From the NCBI GenBank assembly GCA_963575745.1, contig CAUYUJ010022526.1:1-64000 (forward strand): a DNA stretch of 64,000 bases, in the 5' to 3' direction. The position numbers and the translations under genes are program-made. The stretch comes from Prorocentrum cordatum (Eukaryota > Sar > Dinophyceae > Prorocentrales > Prorocentraceae). Below, one piece after another: positions 1 through 11,442 of the stretch (position 1 is its first letter; each line of letters begins with the position of its first letter). The notes under the pieces were generated by a model. That model searched no databases. It saw only the letters and a program-made list of their open reading frames with translations, and was not told the DNA's origin.

Positions 1-480
1 TTGTACATCTGTATATATACACATAGATACATACATGCATCATTATATCACCTGGGAAGGACATGGGGTCCAAAAGCTGGGGCCTTGAATGTTCAATTTG
101 TGTACGGGGCCTTCCAGACCTTTTCCCGGCTTTTCAAAAACAGTCTTAGGACTCCCCCTCAGAGGCCAGGAATACTGCAGAGTGCATGCATAAACGACAA
201 GGAACCCCAAGGGCAGCTAGGACGCCTCCAAGACAGTTCAAAACAATTCAAAATTGCTGCCACCTGCGCCCAGAGGGCTGTTGGGGCTCCGATCGCCCTG
301 TCTATATACATAGCTATGTCTATATGTATAGTATCGTATTGTGTTCGCATGAACGCATACACATGCATGTGTGCATATGTGTACACGCATTCATTTGCAC
401 ATGCAGATATATGCGTACGTTCGTATATCCGCGTGCACGTATGTGTACATGGAACATTTGTATATACAGGGTGACATGTA
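1..480. other. No gene recognised; TATA/CATA-rich sequence
   Basis: This stretch is rich in TATACATAC and ATGTGTAC tetranucleotide-like runs, especially 300-480. The open frames on both strands follow that base composition. I see no splice-bounded exon or conserved motif. Confidence 0.5.
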
Positions 481-616
481 CAAACGGAGGTCCAAGGTGT
501 CTCTTTTCCTTTCCTGGGGCTAGTCTTTCATGCCGAGGGCGGGTGGAGGTCGCCGCTGTTCCTGCCGCGCGACCCCGGGCAGGTGGTCGCTGGCCAGCAG
601 GCTCGCTGCCATACCA

Positions 617-669
<53 letters not shown>

Positions 670-692
670 TGGTCGTTCTCGTCGTCGTCGTC
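617..692 (+). repeat. (GTC)n microsatellite
   Basis: A nearly pure GTC run gives poly-Asp, poly-Ser or poly-Val frames on both strands. The flanks (530-1040) have mixed composition and long frames on both strands. A minus-strand acidic frame there could be an exon, but I cannot support a product. Confidence 0.9.
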
Positions 693-1082
693 GCTGCCTT
701 CGCCCTCCCCCTTTTCTCTCCTCCTCACTCTCCTCTTTTCGTCTTTCCTCTGCTCACCGTCCAGGAGACCACCCGGCCATGCCCCCGGGGCGCCCGACAG
801 TTCCAGGAGCTTCGTGGCTCGGGCGGGCCATTCATTGGCAGAGCACCTGGCTGCTCGCGGAGAGGAGCAACAACAAGAAATCATGTGGTTGCTCCCCCCC
901 CCGCCCCAGCAGCCCCAGCTGTTCCTTCGATGATTCCCACCCGTCGTCCTCGACACCTGTTGCGCACACGGCGATCCAATCTCGGCCAGCGGAGGGCGCG
1001 GAAAACTCCAGAGAGTATGGGATCGAGAGGAGATCGCCATGAAGGAAAGGAGTCCCGGAGGATAAATGGGCCTTGTAGGTTG

Positions 1083-1212
1083 ATGAGGAGTTCGAGGAGA
1101 AGGAGAAGGAGGAGGAGGACGAGGAGGAGGGGGAGGAGGAGGAGCAGGAGGAGCAGGAGGAGGAGGAGGAGGAGGAGGGGGAGGAGGAGGAGGAGGAGGG
1201 GAGGCGGAGCGA
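1083..1212 (+). repeat. (AGG)n microsatellite
   Basis: Purine-only AGG/GAGGAA array. It is followed at 1268-1315 and 1523-1565 by two copies of a short block (GAGGCCAA, then GGCCAAAA, then AATGAT). The block leads into the CTTGGGGGC minisatellite. Confidence 0.9.
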
Positions 1213-1309
1213 GGAGGAAGGAGGCGGAGGCGGAAGAAGTGCCCCCCCCCAAGGTGCCCCCCCCCCCAAGAGGCCAACATGTGGCCAAAAACTTAGTAAA
1301 ATCAATGAT

Positions 1310-1480
1310 TTGGCATTCTCGCCGAGGCCTCTTGGAGCATCTTGGATGCCTCTGGGGGGTCTCTTGGGGCCTCTTGGGGGTCTCTCGGGGGCCTCTTGGG
1401 TGCATCCTGGGGGCCTCTTGGGGCTTCCTGGCCACCTCTTGGGAGCCTTGGGGGCCATCTTTGGGCCATCTTGGGTAAGA
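1310..1480 (+). repeat. CTTGGGGGCCT minisatellite (short array)
   Basis: Degenerate 11-15 bp units built around CTTGGGGGCCT and CATCTTGGAGG. It is the first of many arrays of this type in the window. Frames on both strands are open because the unit lacks stop triplets, so the predicted proteins are not credible. Confidence 0.85.
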
Positions 1481-1559
1481 TCGATCACAGGATGGGGGGC
1501 ACTAATTAGGGTCCCCCCCCTGAGGAGGCCAAAATGGGGCCAAAACCATAGAAAAACCA

Positions 1560-2009
1560 ATGATGTTGGCTTCCTCGCCGAGGCCGTTTTGGACGCTCCG
1601 ACACCTCGCGAACCCCCCTGTCCAGGTCCGTGGGGAGGGGGTAGGGGGAGGGGTAAACCCCTCCCCGAAGGGGAAGAAGGAGGGGTGGAAGAGGAAACTC
1701 TCTAAACCACCGACGCCCAGAGGGCTGGTGGGATTTGCCCGTCGATCTACGTTTGGATGGAACCGCTCAGAATCGGGCCCCAGGTTGGTCCATCGCCCTG
1801 CGTCGACTCTGGCGGCCCCCTGGGGCCCAGAACGTGGCTCCTGGACGCCGAAATGGACGGCCTCGATCTTTTTTTGTTCGTTTCTCTGTGCCCCGATGTG
1901 GCTGCCGCTCGCGAGGAGCGGATCGACCGCGTAGCGGGGCGGGCGCGAGGTCGCAGCCTCAGCGGGGCGTCCCCCTCCGGCCGTCGGTGGCCCGGTCGGA
2001 CTGAGGCCC
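1560..2009. other. Unassigned GC-rich sequence
   Basis: Both strands carry long frames of similar length. Neither has a recognisable motif or a convincing splice boundary, so no gene is called. Confidence 0.4.
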
Positions 2010-2219
2010 AAGTATTTGTCGGGGGCGGCCAAGAGGGGGGTGATTCCTACGGTGGGGGGGGATATCATGGCGGGGGCCATGATTTCCCCCAGATCTCATG
2101 GCGTCTCTTCTCATTTCATTACGTCCCTGGCCCCCCCCTGGGCAGCGCACGTGCCGCCGGCCATGATTTGCGCCCCCCTCTCTTGGACGCCCCCCTCTTT
2201 TGGCCGCTCGCGATACTTG
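2010..2219. mobile_element. MITE-like element, family F6, copy 1
   Basis: The left end reads CAAGTATTTGTCGGGGGCGG and then CCAAGAGGGGGG. The reverse complement of the right end reads CAAGTATCGCGAGCGGCC and then AAAAGAGGGGGG, giving an imperfect terminal inverted repeat of about 35 bp around a 140-bp body. A diverged second copy lies at 55806-56012. No target duplication is clear and there is no coding capacity, so this is a non-autonomous element. Confidence 0.5.
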
Positions 2220-2384
2220 CCGTTCAGCAATACCGCAATTTTGACGGAGCGGATGGGTGCGAAGACCAACAGCAGTTCTTGTCCATTGGATCGGAGTCGC
2301 TGTCGGCGTCGCCGCAGGCCTTGCCCATCTGAGGTAGAGTGGCCGCTTGCCCAACAACGGCCACTGCTGGGCATCGTGCTATCG

Positions 2385-3376
2385 AAGACGCCTACGGCGA
2401 ATCGCCGCCGCCCCCTGCCTTCTAGACTCGCCCATGTGGGCGAGTGTTGTGGCTAGAGCTCTGCCAAGCTATCGGACCATGTGCTTCCCCAGCCGTTGTG
2501 GAAATCCTTCGGGGAACACTTAAGGGAGGATGGCGGGGACGATCAGCAGGAGGAGGACGAGGAGGAGGAGGATGATGATGAGGAGGAGGAGGGGGAGGAG
2601 GAGGAGGAGGAGGAGGAGGAGGAGGAGGGGGAGGAGGAGGCGGAGGAGGGGACATCTTGGGAACCTCTGGGACACTCGTAGGGCCTCAAGGGAGCTTCCT
2701 GGGAGCCTCGTGGAGGCATCTTGGGGGCCTCCTTGGGCCACTTGGGGGCCTTTGGGGGCTTTTCGGGGGCCTCTATTGGGCGTTTTGGTGGCTTCTTCAG
2801 ACGTCATCGGGCCCTCCTGGGGTTGTCTTGGCGGCCTCTTGGACCGTTCTGGGGCCATCTTGGCGGCCTCTTGGGCGATCTTGGGTCGATCTTTGGGGGT
2901 TCTCGGGCCGTCTCGGGCCTTCGGAAAGCGGAAAACAAGTGCCAACATCCTTGAAGGAACCAAGGGAAAATCAATGATTTGGGCATCTTTGGGCCTTCGT
3001 GGAGGACCTCTTGGAGGCCTCTCGGGCCATCTTGGAGGCCTCTTGGAGGCCTCTGATGCTGTCTTGGGACTTCTTGAGGCCGTTTAAGGCCGTCTGGGGT
3101 GCATTTTGGGCCGTCTTGGAGGCATCTTGGAACCATCTTAACCGTCTTGGAGGCCATCTTGGAGGCATCTTGGAGGCCATCTTGGGCCATCTTGGCGGTC
3201 TTGAAACCCATCTTGAGCCGTCTTGGGAACATTTTTCGGCACATTCCGCGCCTTCCAGGTGGCCGGCGGGACGGGCCGAAGCCCCAGGGGAGAGTTCTTC
3301 CGGAAAAAAACCAAAACCAAAAACGAAAGGGCCTAGCACGCCGGGCACCCCTGTGACAAGCACAGGGGGCGGCTGA
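2385..3376 (+). repeat. Composite CTTGG repeat unit 1
   Basis: The order is: a 'head' block (2385-2520, starting ATCGAAGACGCCTACGGCGA), an AGG array (2522-2652), CTTGG minisatellite, a conserved AATCAATGATTTGGGC block (about 2970), more minisatellite, and a 'tail' block (3255-3376, GTGGCCGGCGGGACGGGCCG to ACAGGGGGCGG). The next head begins immediately after the tail. The head carries CCGCCGCCCCCTG and the tail its inverse, CAGGGGGCGGC. Confidence 0.7.
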
Positions 3377-4856
3377 TCGAAGACGCCTACGGCGAATCAC
3401 CGCCGCCCCCTGCCTTTTTGGAAACGCCTATGTGGCCGACAGTTTGGCTAGAACTTGGCCAAGCTATCGAACCATGAGTTCCCCGAGTCGGTTTGGACAA
3501 CATTCGGGGAACACGTGGGGAAGGAGGAAGAGGAGGAGGGGGAGGAAAAAGGAGAGGGAGGAGGAGGCCTCTTGAGAGCCTCTTGAGGCACCCTTGAGCT
3601 CTATTGGGCCATCTTGGCGGTCTTGGAGGCCATCTTGGCTGTCTTGGAGGCATCTTGGAGGCCATCTTGGCCGTCTTGAAGGTCATCTTGGGCGTCTTGG
3701 GGGCCTCTTGGGCTGCCTTGGGGCCTTCTTGGGGCCCTCTTGGGGGCCTCTTGGGCTGTATTGGGGCCATCTTGGAGGCCTCTTGGGCGCTCTTGGGGCG
3801 ATGTTGGGGGCCTCTTTGGCCGTCTTGGGTCGGCGGAGAGCTGAAACGAAGAAAATGCCAAAATCTCTCAAAAGCCTTCGGGTAATCAATGATTTGGGCT
3901 ATTTCGGGCCTTCCTGGAGGACGTCTTGGAAGTCTCTTGGGCCGTCTTCGAGGCCTCTTGCGGGCCTTTTGTGGGCAGTCTAAGGCTATCTTGAGGCCAT
4001 CTGGGACCGTCTTGGGTGCATCCTGGGGCCATCTTCGCCGTCTTGGAGGCCTTCTTGGCTGTCTTGGAGGTATCTTGGAGGCAATCTTGGCCGTCTTGGA
4101 GGCCATCTTGGGTGTCTTGGGGGCCTCTTGGGCCGTTTTGGGGTTTTCGTGGGGCCTTCTTGGGGGCCTCTTGGGCTGTATTGGGGCCATCTTGGAGGCC
4201 TCTTGGGGGCTTCTTGGGCAATCTTAGTCCATCTTGGAGCCATCTTGGGCCGTCTTGGAGGCTTCTTGGACGAACTGGAGTTACCTTGGACTCTCTCGGG
4301 CCGTCTTGGAGGCCATCTTGGACCATCTTGGGCGGACTTGGAGGCCATCTTGGAGGCCATCTTGGGCCAACGTGGCCATCCTGGAGGCCATCTTGAGCCG
4401 GCTTGGAGGATTTTTCTGGTGTTGAGCTCTTGGGTGGTCTTGGAAGCATATTAAGGCCATTTGAGCGTCTTGGAGACCACCATGGCCATGTTGGAGACAT
4501 CTTGGGATCCACCTTGGCCAATCTTGACGATCTTGGGGAGTCGTTTTTTTAATCCGCCCGAAAATGCGGAACTACCCAAATCCTTCCACTACTGTGGACA
4601 AATCAAGGATTTCGGCCTCTTCGGGCTTCCTGGAGGACCTGTTGGAGGCCTCCTGTGCCGTCTTGGAGGCCTCCAGGGGGCCTTTTTGGCAGTCTTGGGT
4701 CATCCTGAGGTTATTATAGCCCGCCTTGGGTACATCTTGGGCCGTGTTGGTGGCATCTTGCGTCTTCGCCGTCTTGGAGGGCATGTTAGCCGTCTTGGAG
4801 GCATCTTGGAGGCCATTGAGAGCCATCTTGACCTCATTGAGGACCATCTTCGAAAC
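3377..4856 (+). repeat. Composite CTTGG repeat unit 2
   Basis: Head 3377-3512, AGG-rich spacer 3512-3570, then CTTGG minisatellite. Two AATCAAtGATTT blocks (about 3885 and 4603) show internal duplication. No tail precedes the next partial head at 4857. ORFs rich in PRRPQEGPKTAQEAPK are translations of the minisatellite. Confidence 0.65.
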
Positions 4857-5850
4857 CCTGCCTTTTTGGATACCGCTATGTGGCCGAGAGTTGGGCTAGA
4901 GCCTGGCCAAGCTGTCGGACCATGAGTTCCCCGAGTCCGTTTGGAAAGCTTTCGGGGAACACGTGCAGGAGAGTGAACGTGAACAGGACGATGAGGAAGA
5001 AGAGGAAGAGTAGGAGGATGAGGCTTCTTGGGATTCTCATGGGGCAGCCTGGGGGCCTGCTGGGAGCTTCTTTCGAGGCCTCTTTGGGGCCTCCTTGGGC
5101 CTGCTGGGGGCCTTTGGAGGCTTCTTGGGGGCTTCTCGGGGGGCTCTTTGGCCGTCTTGGGGCGTTCCTGGCCGTCTGACGCCGTCGGAAGTCGTCTTGG
5201 GGCCCTCTCTGGGTCGTCTTGGAGACCATCCTGGGCGTCTGGGAGGCTTCTTGTGCCGTCTTACGTAGGGCCTCCTGGGGGAGTCTTGGGGGCCTCTTCG
5301 GTCGTCATGGGGCCATCTTGGAGGCCTCTTGGGCGATCCTGGGGCGATCTTGGAGGCCTCTTGGGCCGTCCTCAGCCGACGGAAAGGCCAAGAGACGCAA
5401 ATGCCAAAATCCTTCAACAACCAAACGAAAATCAATGATTTCGGCCTCCTCGGGCCTTCTGAAGGACCTCTTGGATGCCTCTTGGGCAGTATTGGAGGCC
5501 TCTTGGGGGCCTCTGGGGCCGTCTTGGGCCATCTTGATGCCATCTTAGGCTGTCTTGAGTGCATCTTGGCTCGTCTTGGAGGCATCCTTGAGCCATCTGA
5601 GCCGTCTTGGAGGCCATCTTGGCCGTCTTGGATGCATCTTGGGGACCATCTTGGGCCGTCTTGGAGCCGTCTGGAGCAGGAAAGCCATTTGCAATCGGGT
5701 CTGGAAGAGTTTTCCCGACCTTTCGGGTGGCCGGCGGGACGCGCCGAAGCCCCAAGGGGAGTTCTTGTGGAAAAAGAGCCAGAACCAAAACCGAACGGTT
5801 CCAGCACGCCAGGCACCCCTGTGATGGATCAACAGGGGGCGGCGGACCTA
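4857..5850 (+). repeat. Composite CTTGG repeat unit 3
   Basis: Partial head 4857-4968, GAGGAA spacer 4974-5020, CTTGG minisatellite, AATCAATGATTTCGGC block near 5430, tail 5712-5850 ending in ACAGGGGGCGGCGG. Module order matches unit 1. A further head plus minisatellite lies 25 kb away at 30530-30985, so this is a dispersed family. Confidence 0.65.
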
Positions 5851-5859
5851 GTGGCCTTC

Positions 5860-6960
5860 GGCCCGTTCCGCCACCGCGCCTGGGTCGTGCGTCAGAGTTC
5901 TCAGGGATGCTTCTTCGGGGCGCTCTCAGGGGCCTCTTGGGAGCAGTTTTGGGGCCTCCTGGGAGCTTTCCTCTGTGCCCACTTCGGTCGTGCCCCCCGC
6001 CCCTGGTCGGGCAGCCCCGCCCCCAGCGGCAGGCCGGCGAGTGCGTGCTGAGCGGGGCGGGCGTGCTCTGCCGCGGCAGCGGCGCGTCTGTCCTGGATGG
6101 GGGGGGCGCCCCGCCAGCGGCTCTTCCGCCGCCTCCTCCCCCCCCCTTCCTCTCTCCCTCCTCCTCCTCCTGCTCCGCCTCGTCCTCCTCTTCCTCCTCC
6201 TCCTTTTTCTGCGCAAGCCGCTAAGCGATCACACCTGTGGCGTCAGGGACCTGCCGACGGCAGGCGGGCAAGAGCAGACGCCTCCTCGTCCGCACGGACG
6301 GATGAGGCAACAAGGCAGGCGGCCTCGTGGAGCACGAGGACGAAACAGACAGGTTCGCAACAGGAGCGCGTAGAAGGAAGTGCAAGAACGGACCAGGGAT
6401 TGTGGTGGGGACGAGATGGGGTGAACGCGAGCAACAGCACGAAGACAGAGGAAGCAGCAAGAAGAAGGTATACGTCAAACAGCAACATGATGGTTGAGCG
6501 GGGGAGCTGCCTAAGGTCTTTATCTCATACAGAATGGATCGGCAAGAGCCTCGGTGATGGCGGCCGGCTCTGACTGCAGTTGCCGCACCCCCAGGAGTCG
6601 AAGATCCACCAGGCCGCCAGGGCCCCGAGCAGGCTAGCAGGCAGCACAGAATCGCAACATCCTCCAACAAAGCCTCCAACCTCCTGCGCACCTCCACCTC
6701 CACCTCCATTCGATCCTCGATCCTTAAGGCTCGGGCTGCACGGCAGGAGGCACACGCCGCCTGCGAGCAGCCAGAGCTTGCAGAGAGGCCGATGGGCCAG
6801 AGTCGCAAGGCCTACATCGCGAGAGCTCGATTGGACAAGGGCGCGAGGGCCAGCTGGCCTGTCGGGGAGTGACCCGCTCGCGGTCACACGACCCCTGTCG
6901 CCAGTAATCGCCGCCGAGGAACGAAACAACACAAACGTCGCCGTCTCCCCCGTCTCCTCA
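5860..6960. other. Low-complexity region, no gene supported
   Basis: Contains a CTC/TCC array (6120-6215) and mixed-composition DNA with long open frames on both strands (for example 6221-6808 minus and 6580-7017 plus). The frames are Ser-, Pro-, Arg- or Cys-rich and overlap head to head. I recognise no domain and cannot choose a strand. Confidence 0.4.
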
Positions 6961-6965
6961 AACCA

Positions 6966-7016
6966 CCCTCCTCCTCCTCCTCCTCCTCCTCCTCCTCCTC
7001 CTCCTCCTCCTCCATA
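6966..7016 (+). repeat. (CTC)n microsatellite
   Basis: Pure CTC run, about 17 units. Confidence 0.9.
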
Positions 7017-7037
7017 AAGGCATCACTCACGCCCCGC

Positions 7038-7400
7038 CTATGTCACTCCCGCGAGACGGAGCAGGTATTGCTCCCCGTCGTGTCGCATCTCCACCTTGCG
7101 GGGCCACTTTTTCAGCAAACCCACCGCGTCGCTCTCGCCAGCCTGCTGGGGGTCGAAGGGAAACTTCCACTGGTTCATGAACTCCCTGGACGACTCGCTG
7201 ATCGAGAGATCGCCTTTGTCTGCAAGCGCTCTGTCCCGTAGCACGCTCGCAACGCCGTTCACTAGCATCCTCGCGAACACCTCCGTGTCATGAGCCGTAG
7301 TTCCCTCCCCTTCTGCGTCAGAATCCAATACCAATCCCTCGTCATCCTGCCACTCCTCGCGCGTTCGGCACGGAGGAGGCGTTGGCGCCGACGGACGAAC
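7038..7400 (-). CDS. C-terminal exon of an unrecognised protein
   Basis: The minus-strand frame ends at TAG (7038-7040) and includes DLSISESSREFMNQWKFPF and LLKKWPRKVEMRHDGEQYLL. Amino-acid composition is balanced and third positions are GC-rich, unlike the triplet-repeat frames nearby. The 5' limit is unclear; a plausible acceptor is a CCAG just upstream of TTCCAGCTCTGG (minus strand, near 7400). The next coding island upstream on this strand is beyond the 21-bp minisatellite, so the two are probably exons of one gene. Function unknown. A real exon is likely; the gene model is not certain. Confidence 0.45.
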   Translation of the reverse strand, partial: VRPSAPTPPPCRTREEWQDDEGLVLDSDAEGEGTTAHDTEVFARMLVNGVASVLRDRALADKGDLSISESSREFMNQWKFPFDPQQAGESDAVGLLKKWPRKVEMRHDGEQYLLRLAGVT

Positions 7401-7473
7401 TGGCCAGAGCTGGAACTGGCACGCCAGGCGCATAGGCGTAGCCAAGCCTCGGGAAGCCCATTCTCACCCAGCT

Positions 7474-7917
7474 CACCTCCGTGATGACCCAGCTTGCCTC
7501 CGCGTTGAACCAGATCACCTCCACTGTGGACCCGCTCACCTCCACGATGACCCAGCTCATCTCCGTGCCGGCCATCACGTTGAGCCAGCTCACCTCCACG
7601 ATGACCCAGCTCACCTCCACGATGACCCAGCTCGCCTCCGTGATGACCCAGCTCACCTCCACGATGACCCAGCTCACCACGGACCCAGCTCACCTCCACA
7701 ATGACCCAGCTCGCCTCCACGTTGAACCAGCTCACCTCCACGATGACCAAGCTCACCTCCACGATGATCCAGCTCACCTCCACGATGACCCAGCTCACCT
7801 CCACGATGACCAAGCTCACCTCCGTGATGACCCAGCTCACCTCCACGTTGACCCAGCTCGCCTACACGTTGAACCAGCTCACCTCCACGATGACCCAGCT
7901 CACCTCCACGATGACCC
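7474..7917 (-). repeat. 21-bp minisatellite between two coding islands
   Basis: About 21 units of GATGACCCAGCTCACCTCCAC on the plus strand. On the minus strand each unit reads as seven residues, HRGGELG. Frame slips occur within the array (near 7700), and other frames read VIVEVSW. Because it sits between two same-strand islands and is not in one frame throughout, it is more likely a repeat-filled intron than a protein repeat domain. Confidence 0.8.
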
Positions 7918-8435
7918 ACGTCTTGCTCCACGATCACCTTCGCGTCCGCGTCCTGGCCGCGGTGGCAGCCGTCGGCGTCGCAACCCAGGTTGACTGTCGC
8001 CACCTGGAACTTCTTCAGGCCAGTCCTGCGCCCGATCTCCACCTTGACGTACTCCTTGTTCGGCTGGCCTTCCACGGGGGACACAATGTCTTTGCCCCTC
8101 TGCACAGCCGTCGCCTGCTGCAAGGCGAAGGAGAGCTGCGCTGTATGGTGCAGCACCAGGTAACAAACGTCTTGGGCGTCCGCGGCCTCGCCACGGCGCA
8201 ACGAAGATGCAGCGCGACGCCGAGCAGCCTCTGCACGACTCCACGCTCGATCACCTGCGATTCGAGAATTCCGACGATGGTGCCGAGAATCACACAGACC
8301 CTGACATCGGTAGCCTCCGTCTCGCCAATGATGGCGGTCAAGGTCTCGTCGGTCACGCCGACGGTCATAGTCTCGTAGCCCTTCTTGATGATGGCCAGGC
8401 CGCTCCTGCCAGCAGAACGTAGCTCAAGATCAAGC
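7915..8435 (-). CDS. Upstream exon(s) of the same unrecognised gene, with a frame change
   Basis: The minus strand reads LRSAGRSGLAIIKKGYETM, then TVGVTDETLTAIIGETEATD, then GILESQVIERGVVQRLLGVA up to about 8205. The likely continuation is in another frame: DAQDVCYLVLHHTAQLSFAL, QPNKEYVKVEIGRRTGLKKF, QVATVNLGCDADGCHRGQDA, ending at VEQD beside the minisatellite. The change near 8205 means a small intron, a sequencing error or a decayed gene. An acceptor (GGCCAG before CTTGATCTTGAG) sits at about 8435, just inside an in-frame TGA. No family recognised; composition is that of a soluble globular protein. Confidence 0.45.
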
Positions 8436-8439
8436 TGGC

Positions 8440-8689
8440 CAAGTTCAGGTCAGCCGCACCTGCGGCCGCGGGCGAGACCGCCGCGCTGAGCTCCGACCTC
8501 GCAGGCGGGCCCGATGGCGCGGCGCGGCGCGCATCCCCGCCGCGGACGCCGCCCCCCCCCAGCTTAGGAGAGGTCAGGGCTTCCTCCTCCTCCTTCTCCT
8601 CCTCTCTCTACTCGTCGTCGTCGTCCTCCTCCTCCACCCCCTCCGCCTGCTTCTGCCCCGCCCCCCCCCGCCTCTTTCTCCTCTTTCTT

Positions 8690-8740
<51 letters not shown>

Positions 8741-9650
8741 CTCTCCTCCAGCTTTCCCTCCGCCTGCTTCGGGTAGTTTTCCTTCTCCTCTTATTCCTCC
8801 GTCGCCGCCTACTCCTTGAGCAGTATGGAGGATCGAGATATTGTTTTTCTTTGTTAGACGCTCGCTTCTGGAGGGTGTGGGGATTTAGGCGGCGGACTCG
8901 CGAGGTCTCCGAGAACCCCAGGACGCCTCCAGAGACATTATGGGTCCTCTGGGGACCTCCAGAGGAGCTTCTCCTTCGGCGGTAGGGTTTCCAGATGATT
9001 TCGGGGGCTTTGCTTGGGGGACGTAAGCAGCTCTTTGAGGTGGTTTCAGGCTCAAGGAACGCCTGCTAGCAGCGCGGTCATCTTCTCCCCTCGCTCGCTC
9101 TCTTCGTGTCTTCATGGCCCTCATCCGCCTCCCCCCTTTCTCACTCTCTATCTGCCTCGCCCTCTGCCTGTCTCCCTCTCTGCGCCCCCCGTTGGCGGTC
9201 CCCTCGCGCGTCGCGGCGTGCATGTTGCATGCGGTCGGCTGTCTTTGCGACGTGCCGCTGCATCAGCAGCAGTTGTGGCATAACTTGCGTGCAGCTTGCT
9301 GCGTGCGCTGCTTCTTTTCACTGCCTGCCTGTTTGTGCTCTTGGCTTCTGCCGCGGTGGCTGCTGCCAGACCCTCGGGAGCAGGCGGAGCATGAGGGAGG
9401 AGGGAGGAGGGAGGAGGGAGGGATGGATTGTTTTTTTTCTTTTGGATTGCGACGCTGATGAAGCCGAGGGCCTGGAGGGAGGAAGGAGGAAGGGAGGAGG
9501 GAAGGTGGAGCAGGAGGCGGAGCAGGACGGTCCCCCCCACTGGGAGTCGAGAGGAGCTCAGCTTCTGCGGCACCGGCGACGTCCCTCCGCTCGAGCGTGA
9601 GATTCCGGTCCGCTGCCCAGGTAAATCGGGTATGCGTGGAGCTGGGCTTT
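8440..9650. other. Microsatellite-rich, no gene supported
   Basis: TCC and GTC arrays occupy 8578-8750, including 18 consecutive GTC units. 8885-9010 has a short CTTGG-type stretch (GGACGCCTCCAGAGACATT). 9380-9530 is GGA-rich. Open frames follow these biases. Confidence 0.5.
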
Positions 9651-9652
9651 CT

Positions 9653-9937
9653 GGCTCCCTTCTCGCTCTCCCTCTCTTTCATCCCTCTCTCTCTTTCTCT
9701 GCCCGTCTCTCTCTCTCTCTCTCTTTCTCTTTCATGTATATATATATATATGTATAGATTGATTTTTTTTTTTTTTTTTTGTTTCTCTCTCTCTCTATCC
9801 AACTCTTTTTTCACTCTCTGTCACTCTCTCTTTCTCTCTCTCTCTATGTCTATTTCGCTTCCTCTTTCCATGTCATCTCTCCGCTCAAGTCTAATCTTCT
9901 TCTCCCCCGATATATTATTACACACCTAATAAGCATG

Positions 9938-9976
<39 letters not shown>

Positions 9977-10060
9977 ATATTATATATACAGTTGTATATA
10001 TATGTATGTAAACTATATATGTAAAACTATATATGTATGTATGCGCATGTCAGATTGAGG
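9653..10060 (+). repeat. CT-rich, TA and T-run microsatellites
   Basis: CTCTCT runs (9653-9850), TATATA (9733-9750), a T-run (9764-9780) and a longer (TA)n tract (9944-9975). This is an AT-rich island in GC-rich surroundings. Confidence 0.85.
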
Positions 10061-10127
10061 GGGCTGAACCGAACGGTCATTCACTGTCCATGGGTGCGTG
10101 GCTGAAGTGGAATTCCGCGATGCGGAT

Positions 10128-11230
10128 TCTTGTTGTTGTTGCTGTTGTTGTTGTTGTTGTCGTCGTCCCATCCGCGACCCGCCCCGCTACGACCCACCCA
10201 CGACCCACCCCGCGACCCACCCGCGACCCACCCGCGACCCACCCCGCGACCCACCCGCGACCCATCCCGCGACCCACCCGCGACCCACCCGCGACCCACC
10301 CGCGACCCACCCCGCGACCCGCCCGCGATCCACCCCGAGACCCCCCTGGCGACCCACCCGCGACCCACCGGCGACCCATCCTGGCGGCGACCCATCCGCG
10401 GACCACCCCGCGACCCACCCGCGACCCACCCCGCGACCACCAAAATTTCGGCGCCTGCGGCAGGTTTCTTTTGCATCGACGACCCACCCGCGACCCACCG
10501 ACGACTCACCCCGAGACCCACCCGCGACCCACCCCGCGACCCACCCGCGACCCACCCGCGACCCACCCGCGACCCACCGCGACCCACCCGCGACCCACCC
10601 GCGACCCACCCCGCGACCCACCCAAAATTTTCGGCGCCTGCGGCGGTTTCTTTTGTATTCGTTCCAGGTGGAGAACCTGCGACCCACCCGCGGGATCCAA
10701 TAACCGCGCCAGCCGCGACCCACCCGCGACCCACGCGACCACCCGCGACACAACCCGCGACCACCCCGCGACCCAACCTAAATTTTCGGCGCTTGCGGCG
10801 GGGCTTCTGTTACATTTCGTTTCCAGATGGAGAACTGCGACACGCGACCAAACGCGCCCAGCGGACCACGCGGAACCCCGCGACCCACCCGCGACCCACC
10901 GCGACCCACCCGCGACCACCCAAAATTGTCGGCGCCTGCGGCGGGCTTCTTTTGCATTCGTTCCAAGTGGAGAACCTGCGACCCACCCGCGACCCAAACC
11001 GCGTTCAGTGTACAAATCAAATTTTTCGGCGCCTGCGGCGGGCTGTTTTTGAATTCCTTCCAGGTGGAGGTGGAGACCCGCGACCCACCCGCGACCCAAA
11101 CTACTATCACTGAACAAGCCAGCAATTCGGCGCCTGCGGCGGGCTGTTTTTGCATTCGTTCCGGGTGGCCCACCAGCGATTCCCCCCGCGCTGAACTTGT
11201 CAGAGCACGCAAATCGGCACCTGCGGCGGG
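10128..11230 (+). repeat. CGCGACCCAC minisatellite with higher-order units
   Basis: Begins with a TTG/GTC tract (10128-10166), then 10-bp CGCGACCCAC units. From 10440 on these are broken by a recurring block with the core TTCGGCGCCTGCGGCGGG followed by TTCGTTCC and GGTGGAGAACCTGCGACCC. The blocks recur roughly every 100-180 bp, seven or eight times. There is no stop in several frames; the Thr/Pro/Arg-rich translations are artefacts. Confidence 0.85.
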
Positions 11231-11245
11231 CTTGCTCGCATTGGT

Positions 11246-11385
11246 TAGGAGGAGGAGGAGGAAAAGGAGGAAGAGGAGGAGGAGGTGGAGGAGGAGGAGG
11301 AGGGGAGGAGGAGGGGAGGGAGGAGGAGGTAGGAGGAGGAGGAGGAGGAGGAGGAGGAGGAGGAGGAGGAGGAGGAGGAGGGCGC
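11246..11385 (+). repeat. (AGG)n microsatellite
   Basis: Purine-only AGG array between the CGCGACCCAC minisatellite and the palindrome. Confidence 0.9.
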
Positions 11386-11442
11386 CATCGACAGGGAAGG
11401 TGGGGGCCACGAGGTCCGCCGGCTCGACGCCCGCGTCGCACG

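Noticed and set aside
186-1478. Long ORF running through (GTC)n and (AGG)n arrays
   Set aside because: It is open only because the triplet repeats lack stops. Frames on both strands are equally open and the sequence outside the repeats shows no conserved motif.
3387-4521. ORFs on both strands rich in PRRPQEGPKTAQEAPK
   Set aside because: These are translations of the CTTGG minisatellite; similar peptides appear wherever the array occurs, on either strand.
10033-11113. 339- and 327-codon Thr/Pro/Arg ORFs
   Set aside because: Produced by the CGCGACCCAC unit, whose 10-bp period leaves several frames open.
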